Below are positions 25,788 to 34,046 of a DNA stretch of 64,000 bases, in pieces (positions within the stretch are counted from its first letter, which is position 1; each line of letters opens with the position of its first letter). The position numbers and the translations under genes are program-made. A model generated the notes under the pieces. It made no database searches, was not told the origin of the DNA, and worked only from the letters and a program-made list of their open reading frames with translations. Source of the stretch: Tindallia californiensis. Lineage in GTDB: Bacteria > Bacillota > Clostridia > Peptostreptococcales > Tindalliaceae. The stretch covers positions 64,737 to 128,736 of the forward strand of contig NZ_FNPV01000009.1 in NCBI RefSeq assembly GCF_900107405.1, read 5' to 3'.

Positions 25788-25803
25788 GTTCGTTTTCACG
25801 AAC
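25788..25803. promoter_or_regulatory. Putative enhancer site A (GTTCG-N6-CGAAC)
   Basis: GTTCG-TTTTCA-CGAAC, about 105-135 bp upstream of the -24/-12 promoter, in the range expected for an activator of sigma-54 RNA polymerase. Confidence 0.6.
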
Positions 25804-25855
25804 GCACCAAAGGCTGTTTTCACTGTGAGCTTTTATTGTAAAAGCTTCGTCTATG

Positions 25856-25871
25856 GTTCGTTTTTTCGAAC
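25856..25871. promoter_or_regulatory. Putative enhancer site B (GTTCG-N6-CGAAC)
   Basis: GTTCG-TTTTTT-CGAAC, with the same arms and spacer length as site A and a different spacer sequence, which supports selection on the arms. Confidence 0.6.
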
Positions 25872-25875
25872 TTAA

Positions 25876-25891
25876 TTCCGTTTATGCGAAC
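25876..25891. promoter_or_regulatory. Putative enhancer site C (diverged left arm)
   Basis: TTCCG-TTTATG-CGAAC. The right arm and spacing match sites A and B; the left arm is imperfect. It is 20 bp from site B centre to centre, about two helical turns. Confidence 0.45.
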
Positions 25892-26038
25892 TCCTAAATG
25901 ATTTTCTTCAAAATATAGGTGGTATCTTTGAGGTTCTATGAAAAATCGGAAGTTCTATAGACAAATGGATGGAAGTGTTTCTTAACGGTCTTGTCAGCTA
26001 TTTAGTAGCATTTTTTTAGCGTTTTAGTAGCGCTTTTG

Positions 26039-27901
26039 TTAGAGGTTATATTTTTTCAATTTATCGTAAAAAGCGGTTTTTTTGATTCCTAATAACTCCC
26101 AGGCTTCTTTATGTTGGTTATTCGTTATTTTCAAAGCCTGTTGAATGGCTGTTTTTTCCGCCTCCTGGACAGCTTTTTTCAAGTTGAAATCGATAGCATT
26201 CGATTTTGTCGGATCAAAAATTCTGGTATTTGAGGTTCTTTTGGTCTCCATCATTAAGTGTTTGGAAAATAGGGTTTTTCCATCCATAAAATGCAAGGAA
26301 TGTTCCAGCGTATTCTCTAGTTCTCTTACATTCCCCGGCCAGTCATAGGCTATCATTTTCCTCATTGCTTCCGGCGATATGGTTTCAGCCTCGCATCCCA
26401 CTCTTTTTCTTAATTTAGGTAAAAGATGGTTTACAATGGCATAAATATCTTCTTTTCTTTCTCTTAGAGGCGGAATATCGATGGGAAATACGTTAATACG
26501 GTAAAAAAGATCTTCTCTGAACTTTCCCTTGCTGATTTCATTTTCCAGGTTTCGATTGGTTGCCACGATCACCCTTCCAGAAAAATGGATTTTCTTGTTG
26601 CCGCCAACAGGATAAAAGCTTTTGCTTTGCAGGACTTCCAGTAGCTTTGACTGTAACATCAGTGGAAGTTCGCCAATCTCATCTAAAAATACAGTTCCAG
26701 CTTTTGCCAAAGTAAACATTCCCTGTTTTCCTTGTTTCTTAGCACCGGTAAAGGCTCCTTCCTCATATCCAAACAATTCACTTTCTATTAATGATTCGGG
26801 AATACCGCCGCAATTCACCTGTACAAAAGGTTCCGCTGCATAGATCCCGGCATCATGAATTTCTTTTGCCAGAATGGTTTTACCTGTGCCGCTTTCTCCT
26901 GTCATTAAAACCGTCGAAGCAGACTGGGAAGCTTTATATGCCAATTTTTTCACATGGGTGATGGCATCACTGCTTCCATGTATATTTTTGAATCCTTCTA
27001 TTCCCTGTTCTTGTTGTAATTGTTTCTGTGCCTGGGTTAATTTTGATAAGGCTTCATCCCGTTCCCCCATGATTTGCTTTACTTCTGAAACGTCTTCCAC
27101 TTTCAGCACGGCTCCTACTCTTCCAGTCTGATCATTTAAGGGGTTTATGGTGCATAGGGTGGTGTATCCGTTGATTTCCGTCAGTTGATCAATATAACGC
27201 TCACTGCCACCTTTTGCTACGTGGACAAAGCTTTTTATCATCTGATTATCATCCTGATGGATATCAAAAATGCTCTTTCCAACAACATCAAAACCGCTTC
27301 CTACTCGTTTGGCTCTGTAGGGAGTTTTCATCAGTAGTTCTTTCACGCTTTCTCCCTTTGCTGTATAGCCTCTGGTTTGATAAAATTTCACTTTTCCTGT
27401 TTTTTTGCAAAGGCATACCATGTGGGCAATGTCTTTTTTAAACGGTAATGGAAAGCTTTTTTCATCCACTCGGATCCAGACGACTTTTTTCACCTGGTCG
27501 ATTTTGATTTCGATCCAATGGCCAAGAAACTTCTGTTTCAATTCTAAATGATCATAGTTCCCCTTTTGAATTTTGCATATTCCTTCCGAAGTATCATCAT
27601 AGCTTCCCATTCCTAGGAGAGCAACTTTTGGGTCAATCTGGTCATTCTTTATCCCAATTTTTTCGAAATCTTCCCGCTCCATGCCGCCGTCGTCTTTTCG
27701 AACGCCGGTAATTCCCAGGATAACAATATCTCCCTTTTCGAGCTGACCTGCCGGATGCCCAATACCATCATCTTCTGTTAACCCAAAAATCTCTTTGGCT
27801 TTTTTATTGTAGAATTGAATGATTCCTTGGTCATCAATAAAGATAAATCCTTCCGACATCATATCGACAAACTGTTTCATAAAACCGTATTTTTCCAACA
27901 T
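26039..27901 (-). CDS. Sigma-54-dependent transcriptional activator with PAS domain
   Basis: This 620-aa enhancer-binding protein has an N-terminal PAS domain (about 5-60, FVDMMSEGFIFIDDQG), a long sensor region (about 60-300, including a second PAS-like segment), the AAA+ domain with Walker A TGESGTGKT, the sigma-54 contact loop ELFGYEEGAFTGAKK, Walker B GTVFLDEIGELP and the R-finger region, and a Fis-type helix-turn-helix at the C-terminus (QHKEAWELLGIKKTAFYDKLKKY). It resembles RocR/PrdR-like regulators of amino-acid metabolism. The best target is the adjacent lysA promoter. ATG 27901 (GAGGGTG upstream) is preferred over ATG 27925. Confidence 0.93.
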   Translation of the reverse strand: MLEKYGFMKQFVDMMSEGFIFIDDQGIIQFYNKKAKEIFGLTEDDGIGHPAGQLEKGDIVILGITGVRKDDGGMEREDFEKIGIKNDQIDPKVALLGMGSYDDTSEGICKIQKGNYDHLELKQKFLGHWIEIKIDQVKKVVWIRVDEKSFPLPFKKDIAHMVCLCKKTGKVKFYQTRGYTAKGESVKELLMKTPYRAKRVGSGFDVVGKSIFDIHQDDNQMIKSFVHVAKGGSERYIDQLTEINGYTTLCTINPLNDQTGRVGAVLKVEDVSEVKQIMGERDEALSKLTQAQKQLQQEQGIEGFKNIHGSSDAITHVKKLAYKASQSASTVLMTGESGTGKTILAKEIHDAGIYAAEPFVQVNCGGIPESLIESELFGYEEGAFTGAKKQGKQGMFTLAKAGTVFLDEIGELPLMLQSKLLEVLQSKSFYPVGGNKKIHFSGRVIVATNRNLENEISKGKFREDLFYRINVFPIDIPPLRERKEDIYAIVNHLLPKLRKRVGCEAETISPEAMRKMIAYDWPGNVRELENTLEHSLHFMDGKTLFSKHLMMETKRTSNTRIFDPTKSNAIDFNLKKAVQEAEKTAIQQALKITNNQHKEAWELLGIKKTAFYDKLKKYNL

Positions 27902-27929
27902 GTTTTCACCCTCTTTGTGTTTCATCGTT

Positions 27930-27964
27930 AAATCCCCGCATCAAAGGTTATTGGCGGGGATTTT
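27930..27964 (-). terminator. Terminator between the IclR gene and the sigma-54 activator gene
   Basis: The 10-bp stem AAATCCCCGC/GCGGGGATTT has a short loop. It lies 16 bp after the IclR stop codon and directly before the activator start, so it may also limit read-through into that gene. Confidence 0.75.
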
Positions 27965-27979
27965 CATTAGAAAGATTCT

Positions 27980-28750
27980 TCAATTTCGATATCCCATTTC
28001 ATTTGAAATCAAACGGGTATATTTCAATAAATGTTCTTTAAAGGCATCGATCACTTCGCAGGTGACACGAATAGTAGGACCGGATATACTAACGGCTCCG
28101 ATCACATCATTACGATAGTTAAAAACGGGAGCCCCGATACATCGAATTCCGAACTCATTTTCTTCTTCATCTAAAGCATATCCAGCTTCCCGAACCTTCT
28201 CCAGCACCTTTAACAATTCATCATAAACGACTACGGTATTAGGGGTGCGTTGAATAATCTCACTGGCCTCCCATATTTCCCGCACTTTTGGCTCCGGCCA
28301 GTACGCCATCATTGCCTTTCCTGCTGAAGTACTGTACAGCGGGCTGCGTGCGCCAATGCGTGAATGCATGCGGATATTATTGTTCGACTCCACCTTGTCA
28401 ATATAAACCATGTCCGTACCGTCTGGAATGACCAAATGAACTACTTCGTTAGTAACATCTCGAATCGCTTCAATATAAGGTCTTGCCACTTTTAATAGTT
28501 CCATACGATCGATGATACGGCTTCCAATTTCAAACATTTTAATGCTTAAATGATAACGCTGATTATGCTGACTTTGACTGACGTATCCATGATGGATCAG
28601 CGTCAATAGTAAGCGATGAACGGTGCTTTTATGAAGACCGATCAACTGACTGACTTCGGTTAATCCCAAACCATCCTGATGAGTCGACAGTAGTTCCATG
28701 ATTGCGATGGTTCTATCTACCGATTGAACCGTATTGATTGAGTCTTTCAT
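27980..28750 (-). CDS. IclR-family transcriptional regulator (KdgR-like)
   Basis: This 256-aa protein has an N-terminal winged helix-turn-helix (LTEVSQLIGLHKSTVHRLLLTL) and the IclR effector domain (GARSPLYSTSAGKAMMAYWPE, DEEENEFGIRCIGAPVF, AVSISGPTIRV). IclR proteins sense small carboxylates, and KdgR-type members respond to 2-keto-3-deoxygluconate. Its place beside a sugar-acid operon makes it the likely repressor of that operon. ATG 28750 has GGAGGAG 8 nt upstream. A promoter of its own lies at 28826-28855. Confidence 0.93.
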   Translation of the reverse strand: MKDSINTVQSVDRTIAIMELLSTHQDGLGLTEVSQLIGLHKSTVHRLLLTLIHHGYVSQSQHNQRYHLSIKMFEIGSRIIDRMELLKVARPYIEAIRDVTNEVVHLVIPDGTDMVYIDKVESNNNIRMHSRIGARSPLYSTSAGKAMMAYWPEPKVREIWEASEIIQRTPNTVVVYDELLKVLEKVREAGYALDEEENEFGIRCIGAPVFNYRNDVIGAVSISGPTIRVTCEVIDAFKEHLLKYTRLISNEMGYRN

Positions 28751-28825
28751 ATTGAGCACTCCTCCATTGAATAAGACATTTGTAGTATATGCGTTAAGTA
28801 TGTGTAAAGAAACCCTTATACTTGA

Positions 28826-28855
28826 ATTTTACGGCAGTTTAGCACTTTTTGTCAA
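28826..28855 (-). promoter_or_regulatory. Sigma-A promoter of the IclR-family gene
   Basis: TTGACA, an 18-nt spacer, then TAAAAT on the minus strand; about 75 bp upstream of the start codon. Confidence 0.65.
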
Positions 28856-28956
28856 TCTCAATCATTCGTTCCAGGCATTAGTATCCTTTATCAAGATCAA
28901 TACGGTTTAGCATAGTACCTTTTCCAGAGAGATATGATGCAACAAAATACTAATGT

Positions 28957-28992
28957 AAAGCCCCTTATCCTAAACAAGAGACAAGGGGTTTT
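28957..28992 (-). terminator. Terminator of the sugar-acid operon
   Basis: A nine-pair stem with one G-T pair (CCCCTTGTC/GATAAGGGG on the minus strand), an 11-base loop region and a following TTT; it lies about 60 bp after the dehydratase stop codon. Confidence 0.75.
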
Positions 28993-29051
28993 ATGTTAAA
29001 AAAAAAAAAAGAGGGCACATTTTAGAAGGTAGGTACTGAAACGACATATCT

Positions 29052-30770
29052 TTATTCCATATATCCACCTTTCATAGGGGAAACAGCTAATTTTGTATAG
29101 ACACCCAACGCACCTTTCGTGTATTTGGGCCTTGGTTTAATCCAACGTGTTTTTCGTTCCTGAATAATTTTCTCTATTTCTTCTTTCTCTAAAAGCCTTT
29201 CTTTAATTCCAATAATATTCAATTGTCTTTTGGGAATATTCACCTCAATAAGATCCCCTTCTTCTACAAGAGCTATGGGGCCTCCTTCACAAGCTTCCGG
29301 AGAAACATGGCCTATAGCCGGTCCTCTTGTGGCACCAGAAAATCTTCCGTCTGTTATCAATGCGGTTGTAGCCGCTAATTCAGGATCGGAAGCTATGGCC
29401 TCCGTCGTGTAGAACATTTCAGGCATTCCAGAACCTTTTGGTCCTTCATAACGTATACAAACTCCGTCTCCTGGCTTTATTTTCTTTGATAAAACAGCTT
29501 CAATAGCTTCTTCCTCGCTGTCAAAAGGACGTGCCACTAAGGTTGCTTCCATCATTTCCTCTGGAATCGCAGAATGCTTAACCACAGCTCCTTCTGGCGC
29601 CAGATTTCCTTTTAGAATACCGATGGCTCCTTCTTTTCTAATAGGATTGATCTTAGTTTTAATAATATCTTCTTTCTCAAAGCCTTTTTCTTCCAGTAGT
29701 TGATAACATCCTTCATAATAGTGACCATTTTTCAGTTCTTCTAAGTTTTCGCCAAGAGATTTTCCCGTAACCGTTATCACATCTAAATGAAGAAATTCTT
29801 TAATTTCTTCCATAACACCAGGAACGCCTCCTGCATACCAGAAATATTCACCAGGAAACTCTCCACTAGGACGCACATTAAGGATATACGGGATTTTACG
29901 ATGAATCTCATCGAATGTTTCCGGTTTAAGGCTCAAATCTAGTTCTCGGGCGATAGCTGGAAGATGGAGTAACGTATTGGATGATCCCGCTACTGCAGCA
30001 TGAACCATGATTGCATTTTCAAAAGCTTTTTCTGTCAAAATTTTATCCGCTGTAAGGTTAGCATCAATAAGGGCAAGGGTTTGTTTCCCCACTGTCCGAG
30101 CATGTTTTTTCAAATCCTTCGATGTAGCTGGCATAAACGCCGTCCCTGGCAGTGCCATGCCCAATGCTTCTGCCATTACCTGCATCGTTCCTGCCGTTCC
30201 CATAAAAGAACAGGCTCCACAGGAGGGGCAAGCATTATGCTTAAAGTGAGTAAATTCTTCTTGGGTAATTTCCTTGCGTTGATATTTTGCACTATAGGTT
30301 CCAATCTGCTCCAGAGTTAGCATTCCGGGACCTGCTTCCATTACTCCACCAGTTAAGACAATAGAAGGAATTTTCATTCGTGCAATAGCCTGAAGGTGAG
30401 CAGGCATCCCTTTATCACAGCTTGCAATAAAGACACCCGCATCAAAAGGAGTTGCTCCCATATGAATTTCGATCAAATTAGTAATATACTCTCTCGATGC
30501 CAGCGAATAATTCATTCCATCATGTCCTTGGGCTTGGCCGTCACAAATATCCGTAGCAAAATACCTGGCTGGTTTTCCACCCTTTTCACAGATGCCTTGG
30601 TAAGCTTCCTCAACCAGTTGATCTAAATGAACACTTCCTGGATGACTTTGACCGTAAGTGCTCTCAATGATAATCTGCGGTTTTTCCAATTCTTCTTTCG
30701 ACCAACCCATACCCATTCGGAGAGAATCCATTTCTGGTGCTTTTTCTCTCATTTCCTGACTCTTTAGCAT
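29052..30770 (-). CDS. Sugar-acid dehydratase, IlvD/Edd family
   Basis: This 572-aa iron-sulfur dehydratase has cluster cysteines in SCDKGMPAH and NACPSCGACSFMGTAGTMQ, and the C-terminal GRFSGATRGPAIGHVSPEA. The FMGTAGTM segment is closer to aldonate (xylonate, gluconate, arabinonate) dehydratases than to the branched-chain enzyme, and the neighbours are KDG kinase and KDPG aldolase. The likely reaction is dehydration of a hexonate to 2-keto-3-deoxygluconate. ATG 30770 (AAGGAGA 8 nt upstream) was chosen over an upstream start that overlaps tctA. Branched-chain dihydroxy-acid dehydratase remains a less likely alternative. Confidence 0.88.
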   Translation of the reverse strand: MLKSQEMREKAPEMDSLRMGMGWSKEELEKPQIIIESTYGQSHPGSVHLDQLVEEAYQGICEKGGKPARYFATDICDGQAQGHDGMNYSLASREYITNLIEIHMGATPFDAGVFIASCDKGMPAHLQAIARMKIPSIVLTGGVMEAGPGMLTLEQIGTYSAKYQRKEITQEEFTHFKHNACPSCGACSFMGTAGTMQVMAEALGMALPGTAFMPATSKDLKKHARTVGKQTLALIDANLTADKILTEKAFENAIMVHAAVAGSSNTLLHLPAIARELDLSLKPETFDEIHRKIPYILNVRPSGEFPGEYFWYAGGVPGVMEEIKEFLHLDVITVTGKSLGENLEELKNGHYYEGCYQLLEEKGFEKEDIIKTKINPIRKEGAIGILKGNLAPEGAVVKHSAIPEEMMEATLVARPFDSEEEAIEAVLSKKIKPGDGVCIRYEGPKGSGMPEMFYTTEAIASDPELAATTALITDGRFSGATRGPAIGHVSPEACEGGPIALVEEGDLIEVNIPKRQLNIIGIKERLLEKEEIEKIIQERKTRWIKPRPKYTKGALGVYTKLAVSPMKGGYME

Positions 30771-30783
30771 TAGCCTCTTCTCC

Positions 30784-32271
30784 TTATGATACTGATTTCG
30801 TTTTAACTCGCATTTTAATAACAACATAAAAAATCACACAAACCAATGCCAACAAACCAATTGCTAATGGGTTAGTCAACATGTACTGAATTAATGAGAT
30901 TTGCCTCGCTTCAGCAATCGTCATGGATCGCACCAGATTTGTCTCAATCAATCCTCCAAGAACCACTCCAATAATAATCGGAGCCAAAGGAACCCCTGTT
31001 TTTTTGAAAATTGCTCCTATCACCCCAAGAACGAGTGCGATTAAAACATCAAACACATTATTTCGAAGGCTATATGCACCGAAAAGAGTGAACACTAAGA
31101 CCGTTGGTACAATGTATTCCATTTTAATTTTTAGTATATAGGCAAAATATTTGATTCCAAAAGCGCCAATAATCGTCATCGCAACCACTGTCATCATCAT
31201 ACCGAAAATAAATGTATATGCCACATCTGGACGCTGGACAAACAAACTTGGTCCTAGGATGATTCCGTGAATAATAAGTGCTCCTGCTATAATGGCTGTC
31301 GTAGGACTTCCGGGAACACCCAGAGCCAACAAGGGTACCATTGTACTTCCCACGGTAGCATTGTTCGCGGATTCTGCAGCAATAATCCCCTCTACGTTTC
31401 CATTTTCAAATTCTTCAGGTTTTTGGGATACCCGTTTTGCTTCTCCATAAGATAAAAAAACCGCCAAAGTCGTTCCAACACCAGGTAAAAGACCAACGAA
31501 GGTTCCGATCAAAGATCCTTTGATGACAAGCATTTTATGCCTTACTATATCTTTAATGACCGTTATTCTCTTTATATCCTGCTCTTTATAGGTAACCACT
31601 TCATTGGATTTTTTCCCTATATTTAAAAACATCTCAGCTAGACAAAATAACCCTAATACCACAGGAACAACGGAAATTCCGGAGCGCAAATTTATATTAC
31701 CCATGGTGAACCGCTGAGATGCTGTAATGGCATCAACACCAATGGTACTGATAAACAACCCAAAAAAAACGGCGAAAAGAGATTTATAAATATTCCCGCC
31801 AAGAGCACCTATAACAACTAGTCCGCTCAGCGCAATAAAAAACATTTCAGCGGGGCCAAATTGCAGTGCAAACCGTGCAAGAGGTGGTGTAAAGAAGATT
31901 AAAATCAAAACTCCTATAACCCCCCCGAACATACTTGAAAAAATGGAGTAATAAAGGGCTTCCTTCGAGCGGCCCTGTTTTGTTAAGGGGTACCCTTCCA
32001 TCGCTGCCGGTGCAGCAACCACATCTCCAGGAACATTGAGAAGTATGGCCGTAATCGACCCACCATACATTCCGCCCATGTAGATTCCTCCCAGGAGCAA
32101 AAGACCAATTTGCGGCTCTAAGGTAAATGTAATTGGAAGGAGCAAAGATATTCCAATTGCACCATTTAGACCTGGTATTGCACCCACTATAATGCCAATG
32201 AGTACACCTACAAAAATCACCAATAAAACGCTGGGTGATAGGATTCCTAGTAAAATCTGTAGCGAATCCAT
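30784..32271 (-). CDS. tctA: Tripartite tricarboxylate transporter, large membrane subunit TctA
   Basis: This 495-aa membrane protein has about 11-12 segments and the TctA signatures GAIPGLNGAIGISLLLPITF near residue 30 and GGIYMGGMYGGSITAILLNV-like sequence near 80. It forms the import channel with TctB and uses TctC as binding protein. ATG 32271 has GGAGGAG upstream. It lies between tctC and the dehydratase gene, with a hairpin in the gap to tctC. The substrate here is probably a sugar acid rather than citrate (context inference). Confidence 0.95.
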   Translation of the reverse strand: MDSLQILLGILSPSVLLVIFVGVLIGIIVGAIPGLNGAIGISLLLPITFTLEPQIGLLLLGGIYMGGMYGGSITAILLNVPGDVVAAPAAMEGYPLTKQGRSKEALYYSIFSSMFGGVIGVLILIFFTPPLARFALQFGPAEMFFIALSGLVVIGALGGNIYKSLFAVFFGLFISTIGVDAITASQRFTMGNINLRSGISVVPVVLGLFCLAEMFLNIGKKSNEVVTYKEQDIKRITVIKDIVRHKMLVIKGSLIGTFVGLLPGVGTTLAVFLSYGEAKRVSQKPEEFENGNVEGIIAAESANNATVGSTMVPLLALGVPGSPTTAIIAGALIIHGIILGPSLFVQRPDVAYTFIFGMMMTVVAMTIIGAFGIKYFAYILKIKMEYIVPTVLVFTLFGAYSLRNNVFDVLIALVLGVIGAIFKKTGVPLAPIIIGVVLGGLIETNLVRSMTIAEARQISLIQYMLTNPLAIGLLALVCVIFYVVIKMRVKTKSVS

Positions 32272-32318
32272 ATAAAGCCTCCTCCATAAAATAAAGTACC
32301 GACGCCTTACTCCTTTAA

Positions 32319-32350
32319 GAAAAAAAGGGGAAAGAAGATCTCTCTCCCCA
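32319..32350 (-). terminator. Internal terminator or 3'-stabilising hairpin between tctC and tctA
   Basis: On the minus strand GGGGAGAGA pairs with TCTTTCCCC (imperfect) and is followed by eight Ts. It lies 42 bp after the tctC stop codon, inside the operon. It would give more binding protein than membrane subunit. Confidence 0.7.
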
Positions 32351-32391
32351 CACACTACCTTCCATTAAATTCAGTTCAATGGTTTGATCTT

Positions 32392-33363
32392 TTATTCAAA
32401 ACGTTGCTGATTGCTCTCAATAACAGGTAATAAGGTTTGATTCGATCGTTGAAGTACTTCGTTCACGGAATCATAATCTAAATATCTGTAAGGAAGTGCT
32501 GCGTTTTCAAATCGTTCTTTTAATTCAGGATCATTTCCGATGGTATCCAAAGCTTCTGTTAATACTAGCTTCACCTCTTCCGGAACCCCTGTCGGAACTA
32601 CTAGCACTCTAGATACTCCCATTTCAAGATTATAACCTAACTCCTTAAAGGTTGGTACATCTGGAAACATGTCCATTCTCTCTGCTGCTGCAAAACCAAT
32701 GGGGTGTCCACCACCATCCTTAATGGGATCATGACTCATAGAGGAAGTAGATGCCAGGTCAACATGAGCTCCAAGAATTGCATTCATTAATTCTCCTCCA
32801 CCCTCAAAATTAACAGGAGTGGTTTCGATTCCCAGGTGCTCCGAGAAGGCCAATACATGCAGAAGCCCCAATGCCCCTGATTCACCAATAGTAATAGTCC
32901 CTGGATTATCTTCCCCATAGGCAATCACATCTTCAATGGTATTAAACTCACTACCTGGACCTGCAAAAATCCCCATAGGCATATCATCAAAGGCTGCCAG
33001 GTATTCTAAATCATCAAAACTAAAATCCGTGTCTCTTGTGTTCTCTAACACAAAGTTGTCAGGGTACCCAAACACACCCAAGGTATATCCATCTGCATCA
33101 CTTGCTGCAATTTCAGCAATTCCCAGTTCTCCTCCTGCACCTTCACGGTTAATAACATTCACTTGAATATCCAGCTCACTGCCTAAAGCATCAGCTAAAA
33201 TCCTTGCAACCGTATCGCCTCCACCACCAGCGCTATAAGGAACAATGATCTCTATGTTGCCACTCGGATAAGCACCTTCATCTCCTCCATTTTCATTACA
33301 CCCTATCGTAAATAAAGATACTACAAGGGCTATCACCATCAGTAAAACTACTTTCTTTTTCAT
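32392..33363 (-). CDS. tctC: Tripartite tricarboxylate transporter binding lipoprotein TctC
   Basis: This 323-aa extracellular solute-binding lipoprotein has the lipobox LFTIGC with the lipidated cysteine at about residue 22. The mature part starts with NIEIVPYSAGGGGDTVAR, a Bug/TctC-family signature. It captures a carboxylate for TctAB. ATG 33363 is preferred over 33369 because AAGGAGG is 8 nt away and only 2 nt from the other. Confidence 0.94.
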   Translation of the reverse strand: MKKKVVLLMVIALVVSLFTIGCNENGGDEGAYPSGNIEIIVPYSAGGGGDTVARILADALGSELDIQVNVINREGAGGELGIAEIAASDADGYTLGVFGYPDNFVLENTRDTDFSFDDLEYLAAFDDMPMGIFAGPGSEFNTIEDVIAYGEDNPGTITIGESGALGLLHVLAFSEHLGIETTPVNFEGGGELMNAILGAHVDLASTSSMSHDPIKDGGGHPIGFAAAERMDMFPDVPTFKELGYNLEMGVSRVLVVPTGVPEEVKLVLTEALDTIGNDPELKERFENAALPYRYLDYDSVNEVLQRSNQTLLPVIESNQQRFE

Positions 33364-33408
33364 CTGCATTTCCTCCTTACATTTTTTATTTTTTCATACT
33401 AAGGTATA

Positions 33409-33876
33409 TCAAAACAAACTTCCATTTGGTACAGGAAGCCTTAGTAACAACGTAAAAATCACGTACATTGTACCTGTAATAAGACCACCCACCCCCAGAC
33501 TTTTTACTATTTGTCTTCTTCGAGGATAGACACCACCAGCCCGGTACGTTTGATAAAGAAACACTACAACTACTAAAAAGAAGGATGATATATAAAATCC
33601 TACTGCTCTAAGCATGAAATATGTCACAAAGAGCATTGCTGCCGGAATTAGAATTTGAAAAATTAGCGTTTCTTTTGTAAGGGTAGTTTCACTCTTAAAG
33701 CTCCCTTTTCGATATTTCCACAAAGTATCTATTATTAATAATAATCCCGCAGCGCCCATTCCTATAATAGTCATTCTTGGAAACATAGCTGACTGTGCAG
33801 GTAAACTCTCTAATTGCGTATATGCTATCATCGAAAAAACTACCCCTGCTACGCCTAAAAGTATATTTGTAATCAT
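33409..33876 (-). CDS. tctB: Tripartite tricarboxylate transporter small membrane subunit TctB
   Basis: This 155-aa protein has four hydrophobic segments (about 3-20, 38-54, 75-95 and 115-140) and the SAMFPRMTIIGM feature after the first helix, typical of TctB. AAGGAGG precedes the ATG. It is the first of the three transporter genes; the 170-bp gap to kdgK upstream carries a KdgR-like half-site. Confidence 0.9.
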   Translation of the reverse strand: MITNILLGVAGVVFSMIAYTQLESLPAQSAMFPRMTIIGMGAAGLLLIIDTLWKYRKGSFKSETTLTKETLIFQILIPAAMLFVTYFMLRAVGFYISSFFLVVVVFLYQTYRAGGVYPRRRQIVKSLGVGGLITGTMYVIFTLLLRLPVPNGSLF

Positions 33877-33979
33877 TCTTCATCCTCCTTCCCTCTTTAT
33901 TTCAAGCTTCCATTTGCTTTATATTCTTTATCGTTCGAGTAAACTCTGTATGCCCTTGGCAATTTTCATATAAAATCGA

Positions 33980-34006
33980 CGGTTTCATTCGCAAATGCTT
34001 AAGCAT
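33980..34006. promoter_or_regulatory. KdgR-like half-site and 12-bp palindrome upstream of tctB
   Basis: On the minus strand AATGAAACCG (33980-33989) repeats exactly the left part of the putative operator before eda. A perfect palindrome ATGCTTAAGCAT lies beside it (33995-34006). It may be a second, weaker control point inside the operon. Confidence 0.4.
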
Positions 34007-34046
34007 CATTTAAAGTATAAAACATTACCTGGCATATTCAAAGCTT

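Larger units (their letters stand above)
25622..26038. other. Regulatory region between lysA and the sigma-54 activator gene
   Basis: 417 bp with no gene. It holds a -24/-12 promoter, three copies of a spaced palindrome, a hairpin AGCTTTTA-TTG-TAAAAGCT (25828-25846), and a possible weak terminator AAACAGCC ... GGCTGTTT (25772-25819) for the activator gene. Confidence 0.7.
28751..29051. other. Intergenic region between iclR and the sugar-acid operon
   Basis: 301 bp holding the iclR promoter, the operon terminator (28957-28992) and a 13-base A-run near 28999-29011. Nothing else seen. Confidence 0.7.

Noticed and set aside
27926-27979. Possible riboswitch before the sigma-54 activator gene
   Set aside because: The only structure is a simple stem that is best read as the terminator of the IclR gene.
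29052-30770. Assignment as branched-chain dihydroxy-acid dehydratase (ilvD)
   Set aside because: The cysteine-loop sequence and the KDG kinase/KDPG aldolase neighbours fit a sugar-acid dehydratase better; no other branched-chain genes nearby.
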